Below are positions 21,418-32,148 of a stretch of 64,000 nucleotides of DNA, piece after piece (positions within the stretch are counted from its first letter, which is position 1; each line of letters opens with the position of its first letter). A program made the position numbers and the translations under genes. This DNA is from Mesomycoplasma dispar (GTDB lineage: Bacteria > Bacillota_I > Bacilli_A > Mycoplasmatales > Metamycoplasmataceae), in assembly GCF_000941075.1 (NCBI RefSeq), contig NZ_CP007229.1:186001-250000 (forward strand), in the 5' to 3' direction. The notes under the pieces were generated by a model. It made no database searches. It had not been told where the DNA came from and saw only the letters and a list, made by a program, of their open reading frames with translations.

Positions 21418-22035
21418 ATGTCACGTTATACAGGTTCTGTTTTCAAAAAATCACGTCGTCTTGGTTTTTCTATTCTCGAAACTGGAAAAGAATTTGCCAA
21501 AGGTAAACAAAGAAGATACGCTCCAGGAATACACGGTCAAAGACGGGCAAAACTTTCTGACTATGGAGTTCACCTTCGTGAAAAACAAAAAGTTCGTTTT
21601 ATGTACGGACTTACTGAAAAACAGTTTCGTAATACTTACCGAAAAGCAGTTAAAAAAACTGGAATTGCTGGAACTTTATTTTTACAAGCACTAGAATCAC
21701 GTCTTGATAATTCAGTTTACCGTGCCGGTTTTGCCGAAACTCGCCGCCAAGCACGCCAATTAGTAAACCACGGTCATTTTTTGGTTAACAACAAAAAAGT
21801 AAATATCCCTTCATTTCAATTAAAACAAGGTGATACTTTCGAACTCACAACTCGAAAAGAAGGAAAAATACGTAAAAATCAGCAAATTTTGACTGCTCTT
21901 GAAACAAAAACTCCCGCACCTTGACTTGAAGTTGATAAAAATAATTTCAAAGTTGTCTTCAATCGGCTACCTGAACGTTCTGAATTGAATCAAGAAATTA
22001 AAGAATCCTTAATCGTTGAGTTTTATAGTAAATAA
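21418..22035 (+). CDS. rpsD: Ribosomal protein S4
   Basis: 205 residues. Primary 16S rRNA-binding protein of the small subunit. Starts [18 protein letters not shown] and has the S4 RNA-binding domain near 95-160 ([37 protein letters not shown]). UGA at 21922 is Trp (PAPWLEVD); reading it as stop would lose the last 37 residues. Good ribosome-binding site (AAAAGGAG). Confidence 0.97.
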
Positions 22036-22066
22036 TTAATTTGCCAATTTCAGTACAAAAATTTTC

Positions 22067-22102
22067 AAAAAAGCCAAAAATTCTTAATTTTTTGGCTTTT
22101 TT
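22067..22102 (+). terminator. rpsD terminator
   Basis: Arms AAAAAAGCCAAAAA (22067-22080) and TTTTTGGCTTTTTT (22089-22102). Confidence 0.88.
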
Positions 22103-22184
22103 AATATAATAAAATATTTATTACACTATATAATATAATTAAAAAAATACTTTAAAAAGTTAAAAATCTCTGTTTTAAGATAAA

Positions 22185-22292
22185 AAAAGAATTAGTTCTT
22201 TCTTATTTGGTGCACAATGATTTTTTTTTTTTTAGTAAATTTTCAGTAATAAATGTTTTAATTCCGCCACTTTTTTAAGCTAGTGTGATTAT
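22185..22292 (+). pseudogene. Decayed 5' end of a lipoprotein gene
   Basis: TATTTGGTGCACAATGA at 22204-22220 and the following 70 bp align by eye with 51725-51815, the start of the lipoprotein gene at 51739 (TATTTGGTGCATAATGA, then signal-peptide codons, TTAATTTCGCCGCTTTTT and the lipobox). Here the signal peptide is broken by a T14 run (22221-22234) and the lipobox cysteine is lost. It is probably what remains of a dispersed lipoprotein duplicate. Confidence 0.6.
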
Positions 22293-22393
22293 TTACCCCT
22301 TTTATTTATTGCTAGAAATAATAGCAAAAATTATTCGCCAAGGTTAAAATAACATAAAATCGTGGTAAAATGTTATTTTTTAACAAAAAATGC
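22293..22393. other. Spacer before rpiB
   Basis: Contains a small hairpin (TTGCTA/TAGCAA near 22310-22328) and a TGGTAAAAT that could be an upstream -10. No gene is visible. Confidence 0.4.
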
Positions 22394-22399
22394 TATAAT
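22394..22399 (+). promoter_or_regulatory. rpiB-mutM -10 element
   Basis: TGC-TATAAT, an extended -10, lies 25 bp before the rpiB ATG; AGGAG precedes the start. Confidence 0.6.
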
Positions 22400-22423
22400 T
22401 TATGGTTAGTTTTAGGAGAAAAA

Positions 22424-22858
22424 ATGGCTAAAAAATTTGCAATCGCATCAGACCATGCTGGTTTCGAAAGAAAACAAGAAATTATTAGTTATTTAAAAAA
22501 CCGTGGTTTTGAAGTTGTTGATCTCGGACCAAATAGTCAAGAATCAGTTTCATATGCTGTTTATGGTAAAAAATTAGCAAATTTTTTACTTGAAAATCAA
22601 GATCAAATTGGAATAGGAATATGCGGAACTGGGCTTGGAATGTCTTATGCGTTAAATCGCTTTAAAAACATCCGCGCAGCAAGAGTTACAAGCGAAAACG
22701 ATGCTTATCTCGCAAAATTACACAATAATGCAAATGCTCTTGCGCTTTCAGCTCGCTTTAATTCAAAAGATGAATCAATTTCTTTTATTAATAAGTTTTT
22801 AGAAACCGAATACGAGGGTGGGCGTCACCAAGAAAGAATCGACGAACTTGATAAATAA
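22424..22858 (+). CDS. rpiB: Ribose-5-phosphate isomerase B
   Basis: 144 residues. Interconverts ribose 5-phosphate and ribulose 5-phosphate. ASDHAGF is the phosphate/substrate loop; GICGTGLGMSYALNR holds the catalytic cysteine; NDAYLAKLHNNANALALSAR is the family signature. The ATG after AGGAG (22424) is preferred to an upstream ATG at 22370, which would add a non-conserved tail overlapping the promoter. Its TAA overlaps the next ATG (TAATG), which suggests translational coupling to mutM. Confidence 0.94.
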   Translation: MAKKFAIASDHAGFERKQEIISYLKNRGFEVVDLGPNSQESVSYAVYGKKLANFLLENQDQIGIGICGTGLGMSYALNRFKNIRAARVTSENDAYLAKLHNNANALALSARFNSKDESISFINKFLETEYEGGRHQERIDELDK

Positions 22859-23682
22859 TGCCAGAATTGCCAGAAGTTGTAACCGTCGTAAATGCTTTAA
22901 AAAGTAAAATAATTGGCAAAAAAATTGCTGATGTTTTAGCTCGTGATTCTAATTTTATAAAGGAAATGAGTTTTTCTCAATTTCGTGAAGCACTAATAAA
23001 TTCGACCATCATCGACATCCAAAACCGAGCCAAGCATATATTAATTTTTCTTGATAATCAAAAAGTTTTGCTTTCCCATTTGCGAATGAATGGAAAATAT
23101 TTTACATACAAATTCGCACAATGGAAGAAATATGACTATATTTCCTTTGTTTTTTCCGATAAAACTGTTCTAAATTACAATGACAGCCGTAAATTTGGAA
23201 CATTTATGATTCGCGATCGCGAAAATTTGTTTAAAACTAAACCGCTAATCGATTTAGCCCCTGAACCTTTTTCCATTAATATCGATGATTTTTACCAAAA
23301 AATCAAAAAATCAACTCGCTCAATCAAAGCAATTTTGCTAGATCAAAAAATAATTAGTGGACTAGGCAACATTTACGCTGATGAAGTTTGTTTTGCTGTA
23401 AAAATTTTTCCTGGAACAAAAGCAAGTTTAATCACCAAAGATCAGGCATCTTTAATTATTGAATATAGTAAAAAAATTTTACAAAAATCAATCGAACTAG
23501 GTGGTTCTAGCATAAGTTCTTACACATCTTTGAACGCAAAAAAGGGTGAATTTCAAAATTTTTTAAAGGTACACACAAAAAAGGATTTTCCTTGTTTTAA
23601 TTGTAAAACTAAAATTTTAAAAACAGTTGTTGCTGGAAGGGGAACTTATTATTGCCCTGTTTGTCAAAACCAAAATAATTAA
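22858..23682 (+). CDS. mutM: Formamidopyrimidine-DNA glycosylase
   Basis: 274 residues. Base-excision repair enzyme that removes oxidised purines and cuts the AP site. MPELPEV gives the catalytic Pro (after Met removal) and Glu; the H2TH region contains SGLGNIYADEVCF; the C-terminal zinc finger has C-x2-C (CFNC) and C-x2-C (CPVC). Coupled to rpiB. Confidence 0.96.
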   Translation: MPELPEVVTVVNALKSKIIGKKIADVLARDSNFIKEMSFSQFREALINSTIIDIQNRAKHILIFLDNQKVLLSHLRMNGKYFTYKFAQWKKYDYISFVFSDKTVLNYNDSRKFGTFMIRDRENLFKTKPLIDLAPEPFSINIDDFYQKIKKSTRSIKAILLDQKIISGLGNIYADEVCFAVKIFPGTKASLITKDQASLIIEYSKKILQKSIELGGSSISSYTSLNAKKGEFQNFLKVHTKKDFPCFNCKTKILKTVVAGRGTYYCPVCQNQNN

Positions 23683-23757
23683 ATTGCTGATTTAAAGTGG
23701 TTTTTTCCCAAAATTGCTTTATTTTTTAAAAAATAAACTAAAGTTAATACAGAAATT

Positions 23758-23788
23758 AAAAAGCGACATTTTTTAAATGTCGCTTTTT
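23758..23788 (+). terminator. mutM terminator
   Basis: Arms AAAAAGCGACATTT (23758-23771) and AAATGTCGCTTTTT (23775-23788), loop TTT. Confidence 0.88.
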
Positions 23789-24128
23789 AATTCATATTAA
23801 ATCGTTATATAGATTTGTTTTTGGTGTTTATTAGATAAAAACCAAACATTTTTATATGTGATTTTGGTAAAAAAATACCAAAATAGTAATTTTATATTTT
23901 TTGTTATTCAAAAAAATATGAAAGTTGTTTAACTTTTTTACTATTCAAAAAAGTTAAATTTGATTTTTCAAAATGAAAAAGGGTTGTTTTAATATTGTTT
24001 TTATAAAAAATAAATAAATTTTAATTTTTTATGATTAAAATGAAAAAATTTTTAAAAGTGCTTCTAAAAAAAAAAAAAAAAGTAAAATTCAATTAACAGG
24101 TAAAAAATGGTGCAAACGGAGTTTGAAA
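23789..24128. other. Leader region of the PTS/transketolase operon, with A16 tract
   Basis: Several small A/T hairpins are visible (TTTTGGTA/TACCAAAA near 23871-23887; AACTTTTTT/AAAAAAGTT near 23932-23957). A run of 16 A lies at 24066-24081, about 48 bp before the first gene. With one more A, the ATG at 24040 would read through into that gene, adding about 30 residues. I see no convincing -35/-10 pair. Confidence 0.45.
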
Positions 24129-24782
24129 ATGGAATACTCACAAAGCATTTGCGCTCTTAACATTTTTAAGGTAATTAAAATTTTGACAAAATTGCACGCT
24201 AACGGCTTAAAATATTGTCACATTGATTTTGTTGATCAAATTTATGCACCGAATTTTGGAGCAAATTATCAAATTGCGGATTATTTAATAAAATTATTTC
24301 TTAATATTGAATTCGATGCGCACTTGATGTGTAAAAATTCACTTGAAAAAGTTGGGAAATTAGTTGAAATAGGTTTTAAAACAATTTTTTTACCTGCTGA
24401 GCAAATTTCAAAAGCTGATTTTGAAAAGTTAAATCAGCTTTATTCAAATATAAATTTTGGTTTGATGATTCAAGCAGAACAAAAAATTAAAGACTTTAGC
24501 GAAATAATTTCTCGTTCAAACGTTGTTTTGTTAATGACAATAAATAAAATTGGCGGGGTTGGCGAGCCATTAAATCAGCAACTTTTTTCAAAAATCAGTC
24601 AAATTCACTCAATAAATAAAAAAATTAAAATTTATACTGACGGTGGGTTGCGTAAGGAAAACTGGAATGAATTTGAAAAATGAAAAGTTGATATTGCAAT
24701 CGGTGGCAGCATAATTTTTGCATATGCAAACTTTTCTGAATTTTCTAAACTTTGAGGAAATCAAAAAAATGCCCTTAATTAA
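24129..24782 (+). CDS. rpe: Ribulose-phosphate 3-epimerase-like TIM-barrel enzyme
   Basis: 217 residues. Motifs follow Rpe: HIDFVDQIYAPNFGAN (metal His/Asp), DAHLM (metal His), and IYTDGGLRKEN with the catalytic Asp region. The glycine-rich loop usually written VNPGFGGQ is altered to INKIGGVGEP, so the exact substrate could differ (a related hexulose-phosphate or keto-gulonate-phosphate enzyme cannot be excluded). The ATG at 24129 is chosen because GGAG (24118-24121) lies just upstream. It overlaps the next gene by 14 bp and heads the operon that ends with transketolase. Confidence 0.75.
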
Positions 24783-25392
24783 TATTTTTTTGTATTCAAC
24801 AATTGGGTTGTTGCTTCTTATTCTAATTTTTTTCATTTTAAAAAGATTATTTGAAAGAAAGCCAGAAAAAACATCTGAACAAAAACTAATTTCAACAGAA
24901 AAATTAACAGTTGATGCACTTGAAATTATAAACGCCTCTGCTGATGTAAAAGTTATGACAAATTTACTCTTAAAAAATCGGTTTTCAAAACTAAATTATT
25001 CAGTTTTACCTGGTGTTATTGTAAATGAATCCAACCTTTTTTTTATTTCTAATATTATTAATTATCAAGCCGGTGTTGATAAAATAGTAATTGATGAAAA
25101 TATTATTTTTTTAAAAAAAGGTAGGATTTTAAAGCAAAATTATTTTTCCAAAGTCCAATTTGAATCACTTTTTAAATTTTTAGATAAGAAATTTTCTAAT
25201 TCAAAAGTTGTTATTTTAGTCGATGATCGAATTGATTTTAGCCAAATTGAGAATAGAACTAATTTTGAAATTTGAACTCAAAACGAGATTATAAAAAAAT
25301 TAAGGGAAAACAATCAAAAAATTTACATTCCCAAAAAAATAATTGATTATTTTAGCTCAATTAACAAGTTTAATAAGGGAAAAGATGCTTAA
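24769..25392 (+). CDS. Unknown membrane-anchored protein
   Basis: 207 residues. One N-terminal membrane span (about 6-26), then a Lys/Glu linker and a soluble domain of alternating strands and helices (KVMTNLLLKNRF, VLPGVIVNESNLFFISN, SKVVILVDDRIDFSQ). No family was recognised. It overlaps its neighbours by 14 bp and 8 bp, so translation is coupled. Confidence 0.7.
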
Positions 25393-26053
25393 AAATTCGT
25401 TTTGGTATATTTTAATTGCTTGAATTATTTTTTGTCTTATTCAACTTTTTATTTTTTTTATCTACAGAGTTAATTTAAAAATTAAATATTCTAAATTAAA
25501 AATTTCAATCAAACTGGATCTTGAAACGATAAAGCACGATTTTATTAGAAAATATCAAGAAAAATTCACAATTTTACTAATTAAGGATTTTTTTCTAAAA
25601 CCCATTTGAATGAGTAAAAAAGTAATCAAAATTCCTAATTTTTATTTAGAAAACCATATTTATGGCACGGTTAATTTGCTTTATTTTCGTAATTTTTATC
25701 TCCTAAAAAACAGAAAATCATCACAAATTGATATGTTTCTTTTTTCTAGTTTTTTTATAAGTTTTCATTTAGGTTTTTTATTTGCGTTTTTAAATTTTTT
25801 AATAGTGAGTTTGTGTTTTCTAATTTTAACTGTTTTTATAATGTTGCTCGATTTTCTTTTAAATCGAAAAGTTTATTCACAATCATATAAAAAATCAAGA
25901 GAAATTTTACTAGCAAAATTAGAAAAAGAAGAATTTAAATTTGTTAACTCGTATTTTAAATATAAAAAATTAGCCTTTTTGAAAAAGTATTTTTTGTTTT
26001 ACCCATTTTTGCTACAAAATTTCGCTAACAAATTTAATACTTTGGGGCAATAA
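25385..26053 (+). CDS. Unknown multispan membrane protein
   Basis: 222 residues. Spans at about 8-30 and two long hydrophobic stretches at about 115-160. The order (N-terminal span, soluble part, two spans followed by FLLNRKVYSQSYKKSREIL) vaguely recalls YugP-type neutral zinc peptidases, but the HExxH helix is missing, so no activity is claimed. Its stop abuts the next ATG. Confidence 0.65.
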
Positions 26054-26350
26054 ATGAAAGAAAAAGAATTAAAAAAACAACTTGTTGAGTTATATGATTT
26101 TGAAATTAGCGAACTTGAAAACAAAAGTGAAATTGAACTGGAAAAATTATTGGAAAAGTCCAAAAATGAAAAAATGGCTTTAAAACATAATCCAAATAAA
26201 TTTTTTTATATGAAATCGATGCCAAAACCAAAAGAAATCAAAACAAAAACATCAACAAAAGCTGGATGAATTATCTTTTTTGCCTTTATTAGCGTTCTTT
26301 TGCTTGCCTTTATTTTGTTTTTGACAATCGCTTTTATTAATCGGGGGTAG
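26054..26350 (+). CDS. Small tail-anchored protein
   Basis: 98 residues: a charged, probably coiled-coil N-terminal half (LKKQLVELYDFEISELENK) and one C-terminal membrane span (about 74-95), which follows an in-frame UGA (Trp). Family not recognised. It starts right after the preceding stop and lies 4 bp before the PTS IIA gene. Confidence 0.6.
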
Positions 26351-26354
26351 AAAA

Positions 26355-26810
26355 ATGCAACTTTTTAATGAAAAAATGACTAAATTTTCCAAAATTGAAA
26401 ACTGAACTGAAGCAGTTCATGAGGGCGTAAGGATCTTGGTTGAAAATAAAAAAGCAACTTATGATCTTGAAAAAGCAATCATGGAACAAACTGCAAAATT
26501 CGGCGCTTATTATGTGCTTGAAGAAGGTGTTGCACTTTTGCATGCACCAGTTGGTGATTATTGTCTAGAAGTTGGAACTTCGATTTTAATTTTAGATAAA
26601 ATGATTGTTTTTAACAACCAAAATGATAAAAAAGCAAAAATTATTATTACTTTGAGTGCGCCAAATTCTAGCGATCATATTGCTCTAATCCAAGAATTTG
26701 GTGTTTTTTTTGGTAATTCTGATTTCAAAAAAGAAATTTATGCTTCTAGATCAATTAAAAAATTTTATGAAATCATTAATAAATATCGAGGTATAAAAAA
26801 TGAAAATTAA
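26355..26810 (+). CDS. PTS IIA component, ascorbate/mannitol-type
   Basis: 151 residues. Accepts phosphate from HPr on a histidine and passes it to IIB. The phosphorylation site lies in GVALLHAPVGD (usual ALPHA pattern). Size and motif fit the IIA-Asc/Mtl/Fru superfamily. It overlaps the IIB gene by 11 bp. Confidence 0.88.
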
Positions 26811-27075
26811 GTGCGTCTGTGGTTCAGGATTAGGTTCATCCTTGTTATTAGAAATGAATGTCAAATTTGTACTTGATAAACTAAAAGTAAATTATGACTC
26901 AGTTGAGCATACTAATATTTCCAGTTTTAATTCTCGTGAAGTTGATTTAGTTGTTATCGGCGCTGATGTTGCCCCAAGTTTAGATTTTGACAAAGATAAA
27001 ATGGTAATTTTAACTAACATTTTATCAAAAGATGAACTTGAGACTAAATTAAAACAAGTTTTAAAAATTAACTAA
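26800..27075 (+). CDS. ulaB: PTS IIB component, ascorbate-type
   Basis: 91 residues. The N-terminal P-loop CVCGSGLGSS carries the phosphorylated cysteine (CGxGxGSS pattern of IIB-lactose/ascorbate proteins). Followed by the IIC gene after 16 bp. The substrate of this PTS is not settled by the sequence. Confidence 0.88.
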   Translation: MKIKCVCGSGLGSSLLLEMNVKFVLDKLKVNYDSVEHTNISSFNSREVDLVVIGADVAPSLDFDKDKMVILTNILSKDELETKLKQVLKIN

Positions 27076-27091
27076 TTTGAAAGGATAATCG

Positions 27092-28612
27092 ATGAATTTC
27101 GGTCTTTGACTTTTAGGTTTTTTAAAAGATTTCGTCGGTACACCAGCTCTACTTGTTGGACTTTTTACACTAATTGGCGCTGTTGCAATGCGTAAAAAAG
27201 TTTCACAAATTATTGTTAGTTCTTTTAAGGTTAGTGTTGGTTTCATCATTTTAGGTGGTGGTGCGGGAGTTTTGGTTAGTTCACTAAACTCCTTTCAACC
27301 ACTTTTTCAAAGAGTTTATAATTTAAGCGGTGTTATTCCGAATAACGATGCTTTTGCTGGCGCTTTAGCTCAAAGTTTGCCAAGTATTGCAACATTAGGA
27401 TCGCTAATTATGGTCATTGCGATGCTTTTAAACATTATTCTTGCGGCTTTTTCAAGACTAAAATATGTCTATCTTTCAGGTCATGTTCTTTATTATTCTT
27501 CCTTAATGTTAGCCGCTGTTATGTATACTTCTGGATTTGATTTCCAAAATAATTCAGGAGATTTTGCAATGGCGCTAATCGCGGGAGCAAGCATTTTAGC
27601 GCTTTATATGATAATTTCACCTGCCGTTCAACAAAGATATATGAAGCAAATTACTGGAACAAACGAAATTGCCCTTGGACATACAGGCGGATTTGGTTAT
27701 GCGCTTTCTGGACTAATTGGTGAAACAATCGCCAAAATTTCCAAAAAAACTTTGCTTTCGACAGAAGAAATTAAATTTCCCCAATCACTTTATTTTTTTA
27801 GAAACACTTTAGTTTCAATTTCACTAACAGTTTTTCTTTTTTACATTTTTACTTTTTTACCAGCAGGAATTCTTTATGAATTAGGAAAATTCGATAAAGT
27901 TGCTGATGCGAATGTCATCAATATTTTAGCATCGAAAAACTGAATTGTGACGATGGTTATTTCAGCTTTTACTTTTACTGCAGGAGTTGAAATTATTCTT
28001 GCTGGTGTTAGATTATTTGTCGGCGAATTAGTGCCGATGTTTAAAGGTTTTTCGGATAAATTGATTAAAAATGCCAAAGTTGCTGTCGATTGTCCAGTTG
28101 TTTTCCCTTATGCCCCAAATGCAATAATTATTGGATTTATTTCCTCTTTTTTAGCGGGAATAATTGGACTTTTTATCACACTTGGACTTGGTTATTCCGC
28201 CTTAATTCCCGCAATAATTCTTCCAGGACTAGTCCCACATTTCTTTTTAGGAGCAACTTCTGGTGTTTTTGGTAACGTAAAAGGTGGAATTTGGGGTGCA
28301 ATTATTGGACCTTTTGTCGGCGGATTAATTATCACATTCATCCCCGTCTTTTTTGCACTTGGAAATTGAACCCCACTTGCGACAAACTCGCTTGGAAATT
28401 TAATTACCGCTGGGGGAAGCACAAAACAATCGCTAATTAGTCTTAATTGAGGAGATACTGACTATTTCATTGGTTATATTCCTGGAATTCTTGGACTTAT
28501 TCCAAAAGCAGGAAAATATGTAGTTTTAAGTTTTAGTATTTTAGTTTATCTGATTTTTATTATCGATGGAATTATCAAAAAACATCATGAAAAACAAGCA
28601 AAAACTACCTAA
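27092..28612 (+). CDS. ulaA: PTS IIC component, ascorbate (UlaA/SgaT) family
   Basis: 506 residues, 10 or more membrane spans. Family features visible: the N-terminal FVGTPALLVGLFTLIG, GHTGGFGYALSGLIGE, and CPVVFPYAPNAIIIGFISSF in the substrate-binding half. The family is known for L-ascorbate uptake, but ascorbate-degrading genes (UlaD, UlaE, UlaF, UlaG) are absent here, so the sugar may differ. The 3' end overlaps the transketolase start. Confidence 0.9.
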
Positions 28613-30530
28613 TCAAAAGCTTTTTTTAGCAACAATGCGCGCAGTTGCTCTTGATGGAATTAACAATTCTGGCGCTGGACATATCGGAATGGCGCTTGGG
28701 GCAACAGAAATTTTTTATAGTTTAATCGGTGAGAATATAAATTTTAGTCCGTTAAATCCGAAGTGAATTAACCGTGATCGCTTTGTTTTATCAGCAGGAC
28801 ATGGTTCAATGGGGCTTTATGCACTTTATCATTTAATGGGTTTAATTTCCCTTGATGAAATTAAACAGCATAAACAACTTAATTCTAGAACACCTTCACA
28901 TCCAGAAATTGACAAACTTGAATTTATCGATGCATCAACTGGACCGCTTGGTCAAGGAATTGCGATGGGTGTTGGAATGGCGCTAGCAGAAAAAAGGCTT
29001 GCTGAAAAATTTAATAGAGAAAATTTTAAAATTATTGATCATTTTAATTATGTTTTATGCGGGGATGGCGATTTACAAGAGGGAATCAGTTTTGAAGCGC
29101 TTGCTTTTGCAGGAACTAATCAACTTTCAAAGTTAATTTTAGTTCACGATTTTAACAACATCCAAATTGATACAACTGCTACAACAGTAAATAATGTCGA
29201 TTTTGAAAGCTTTTTTCGTTCACTCAAGTTTGAAACTATCATTTTAAAAGATAATAAAGTTGAAACTATCAATTCTGCCTTAGAAGTAGCAAGAAAAAAT
29301 GATAAACCTACCTACATTCAAATTCCAACCATCATTGCTTTTAAAACCGAATTTGCAAATTCAACTAAAGGGCATCACGGCAGCCTCGATCCTAAAAAAA
29401 GCTATGAATTTAAAGCTAATTTGGGATTAGAACACAAAAATCCTTTTGAATATGAACCAAAAGTCTATCAATTAGCATCTGAGTTATTAAATTCTAAAAA
29501 TCAGAAATATCTAAACTGAGAAAATACTTTTGACCTATATAAGAAAAAATATCCGCTTCTTGGTCAAAAATTGGAAAACTTCTTTAAAAATAAAGAAGTT
29601 TTTGATTTTAAAAATATTAGTTTTAGCAAAAACAATCAGGCAATCCGTGATTATGTCAAGGAAATTATTGAAAAAATTGATAAAAGTGATTTGCTACTTT
29701 TAGGCGGATCAGCCGATCTTGGAGTTGCAACTAAAACCCAATTTAGTGGCGAAAAACTATTAAATTATGGTATCCGTGAGTTTGCAATGGCTGGAATTAA
29801 TAACGGAATCTTACTTTATGGGAATTTTCGCGTAATTTCATCGACTTTTTTAGCATTTAGCGACTATACAAAGCCAGCCTTACGACTTAGCGCTTTGATG
29901 AATTTGTCTCCAATTTACATTTTTTCCCATGATTCATATCAAGTTGGAGGCGATGGACCAACACATCAACCTGTTGAACAATTAGCGATGTTGCGATCAA
30001 TTCCAAATTTTTTAGTAATCCGACCTTGCGATGAATTTGAAACAGTTTTTGCTTTTAATTTTGCTTTTAATTCAAAAAATCAACCAATTGCAATCATTAC
30101 AACTCGACAATCGCTAAAATCTTTTAATAAAAATCTTGAAAAAATTGAAGCTGCATATTATCTAGAAAAATCTGAAAAAGCTCGAATCAATTTAATTGCA
30201 TCAGGATCTGAAGTTGAATTAGCAATGAAATTGGCTAAAAAATTATCGGAATTAGATATTTTTGCTAATGTAATTTCAGCGCCAATTTTACAAAACTTAC
30301 TTGAAAATAAAGAACTTTTTGAAAAATTAGAACTTAAGAAACTACCAATTTTTGCACTTGAAGCCTCAAATGATCCATTATGATTTAAACTAGCAAAATA
30401 CCAAAAATTTGATGGACATTTTGCAAATGGATTTGGTCATTCAGCTCCTGGTGATATCGTCTATGGATTAAAAGGTTTTAATGTTGATTTTTTGCTTAAA
30501 AAGGTTTTAAAATTCCTGGAAATTAACTAA
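28587..30530 (+). CDS. tkt: Transketolase
   Basis: 647 residues. Transfers two-carbon units between sugar phosphates with thiamine diphosphate. Motifs: GAGHIGMALGATEI, SAGHGSMGLYAL, the cofactor motif GDGDLQEGISFE, the pyrimidine-domain glutamate region YGIREFAMAGINNG, and GHFANGFGHSAPGD near the C-terminus. An alternative ATG at 28566 would add seven residues; neither start has a clear ribosome-binding site, and both lie inside the IIC gene. Last gene of the operon. Confidence 0.94.
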
Positions 30531-30545
30531 AATTAACTTTATTTA

Positions 30546-30579
30546 AAAAAACTAGTTGAAAATTTTCAACTAGTTTTTT
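30546..30579 (+). terminator. Operon terminator after tkt
   Basis: A 34-bp perfect palindrome centred on GAAAATTTTC, with outer parts AAAAAACTAGTT and AACTAGTTTTTT. It ends the 24.1-30.5 kb operon. Confidence 0.85.
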
Positions 30580-30732
30580 ATTTTTTAAATTAAAATATTA
30601 GAATACTAATTAATAAGGACAAAAACTCTAAAAATTAGGCTTTCATTTTGATCTAAACACAAAAAGATGCTATAAATTTATAGGGTTTTTGAATTTTAAT
30701 CAAAAATTTTATGTTTATCCTATGGTCTAAAA

Positions 30733-32148
30733 ATGAATCAAGCAAAATTAAATGGACAAATTTTTACCCCTGATTTTCTCGTTGATCTTATTCTTGATCA
30801 GGCTGGTTATACTAAAAATATACTCAAAAAACACGTAATCGATAACAGTTGCGGTGATGGCCAATTTTTAATAAAAATTATTAAACGCTATTGTAAAGCA
30901 TTTTTAGCTGAAAATTCCAATTTGGAGATCCTTAAAGAGCATCTTGAGAATTATATTCATGGCATCGACATTGAAAAAGAACACATAAAACAGGCACTTT
31001 TTCGAGCAAATCAAGTTGCTAGCCAATATAAACTTTATAATGTTAATTGAGATTTTAAAGTTAAAAATGCCTTTGAGACAAATAAATTTGACCAAAAAAT
31101 GGATTTTGTGATAGGAAATCCGCCTTATATCCGCATTCATAACTTGAAAAATAGTGCAAATTTACTAAAAAATTCCAACTTTACAAGCACAGGAATGACC
31201 GATATTTACATCGCTTTTTATGAAATTGGTATTAAAATGCTAAATAATCAAGGTGTTTTAACCTATATTAGCCCATCTTCTTTTTTTACCTCGAAAGCTG
31301 GAGCAATCCTTCGTAAATTCTTATATAAAAACAAACTCATAAAATCTGTTATTGATCTTATGCATAATCAGTTTTTTAACGCAACAACTTATACAACAAT
31401 TTTCACGCTAGATAAGTCAATTTTGAATGAAACTATTAATTATTATAATTTTGACAAAAAATCTAACAGTATTTTCCTAGTTTCCAAGTTAAAATATGAC
31501 CAATTTTACCTAAATAATAGTTTCTATTTTTCAACTTCAGAACAACTAAAATTTCTAAAAAACATTATTGAAAATAAGAAAAAAAGCGATATAACAATTA
31601 AAAATGGACTTGCAACACTTGCCGATTCAGTTTTCATTGGCCAATTTGATCTAGATTCTAAATATATTTTGCCTGTTTTAAAAGCATCAAATGGAAAATG
31701 AGCAAAAATTATTTTCCCATATAATACTGAAAATTTTCAAATTATTTCCCAATCCGAATTAGAAAAGGAAAACAAAATTTTTGAACATCTCAATTTTTTT
31801 AAGGAAAAGCTTCAAAATCGCAGTTTTGATCATTCAAATAAAAATTTCTGATATGGTTTTGGACGTCGACAGGCAATCTGCGATACAAACAAAGATAGAC
31901 TTGTTATTAACTCTTTAATTAAGGAAAATAAGCCATTAAAAATTAGTAAAATTTCAAAAAACACTTGTATTTATAGTGGTTTTTATCTTGTAAGTGAAAA
32001 AATTGACTATGATTTAATTGCTAAAAAATTTCAAGATGAAACTTTTTTTAATTATGTAAAATTGTTAGGTAAGTATAAAAATGGTGGATATTATACTTTT
32101 TCAACAAAAGATGTTAAAAAATATTTAGACTTTCAGTTTGGAGAATAA
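30733..32148 (+). CDS. Type II adenine-N6 DNA methyltransferase
   Basis: 471 residues. Layout follows the TaqI-like (gamma) class: GQIFTPDFLVDLIL, motif I DNSCGDGQFL (SAM binding), motif IV NPPYIR (catalytic), then a variable target-recognition domain in the C-terminal half (WYGFGRRQAI, TCIYSGFYL). UGA encodes Trp at several places. The stop is directly followed by the ATG of the next gene, the likely cognate nuclease. The recognition sequence cannot be deduced. Confidence 0.9.

Noticed and set aside
22370-22423. Longer rpiB start with an 18-residue extension
   Set aside because: It would overlap the TATAAT promoter and is not conserved; AGGAG fits the ATG at 22424.
25385-26053. Active YugP-type zinc peptidase
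   Set aside because: Topology is vaguely similar, but no HExxH motif is present.
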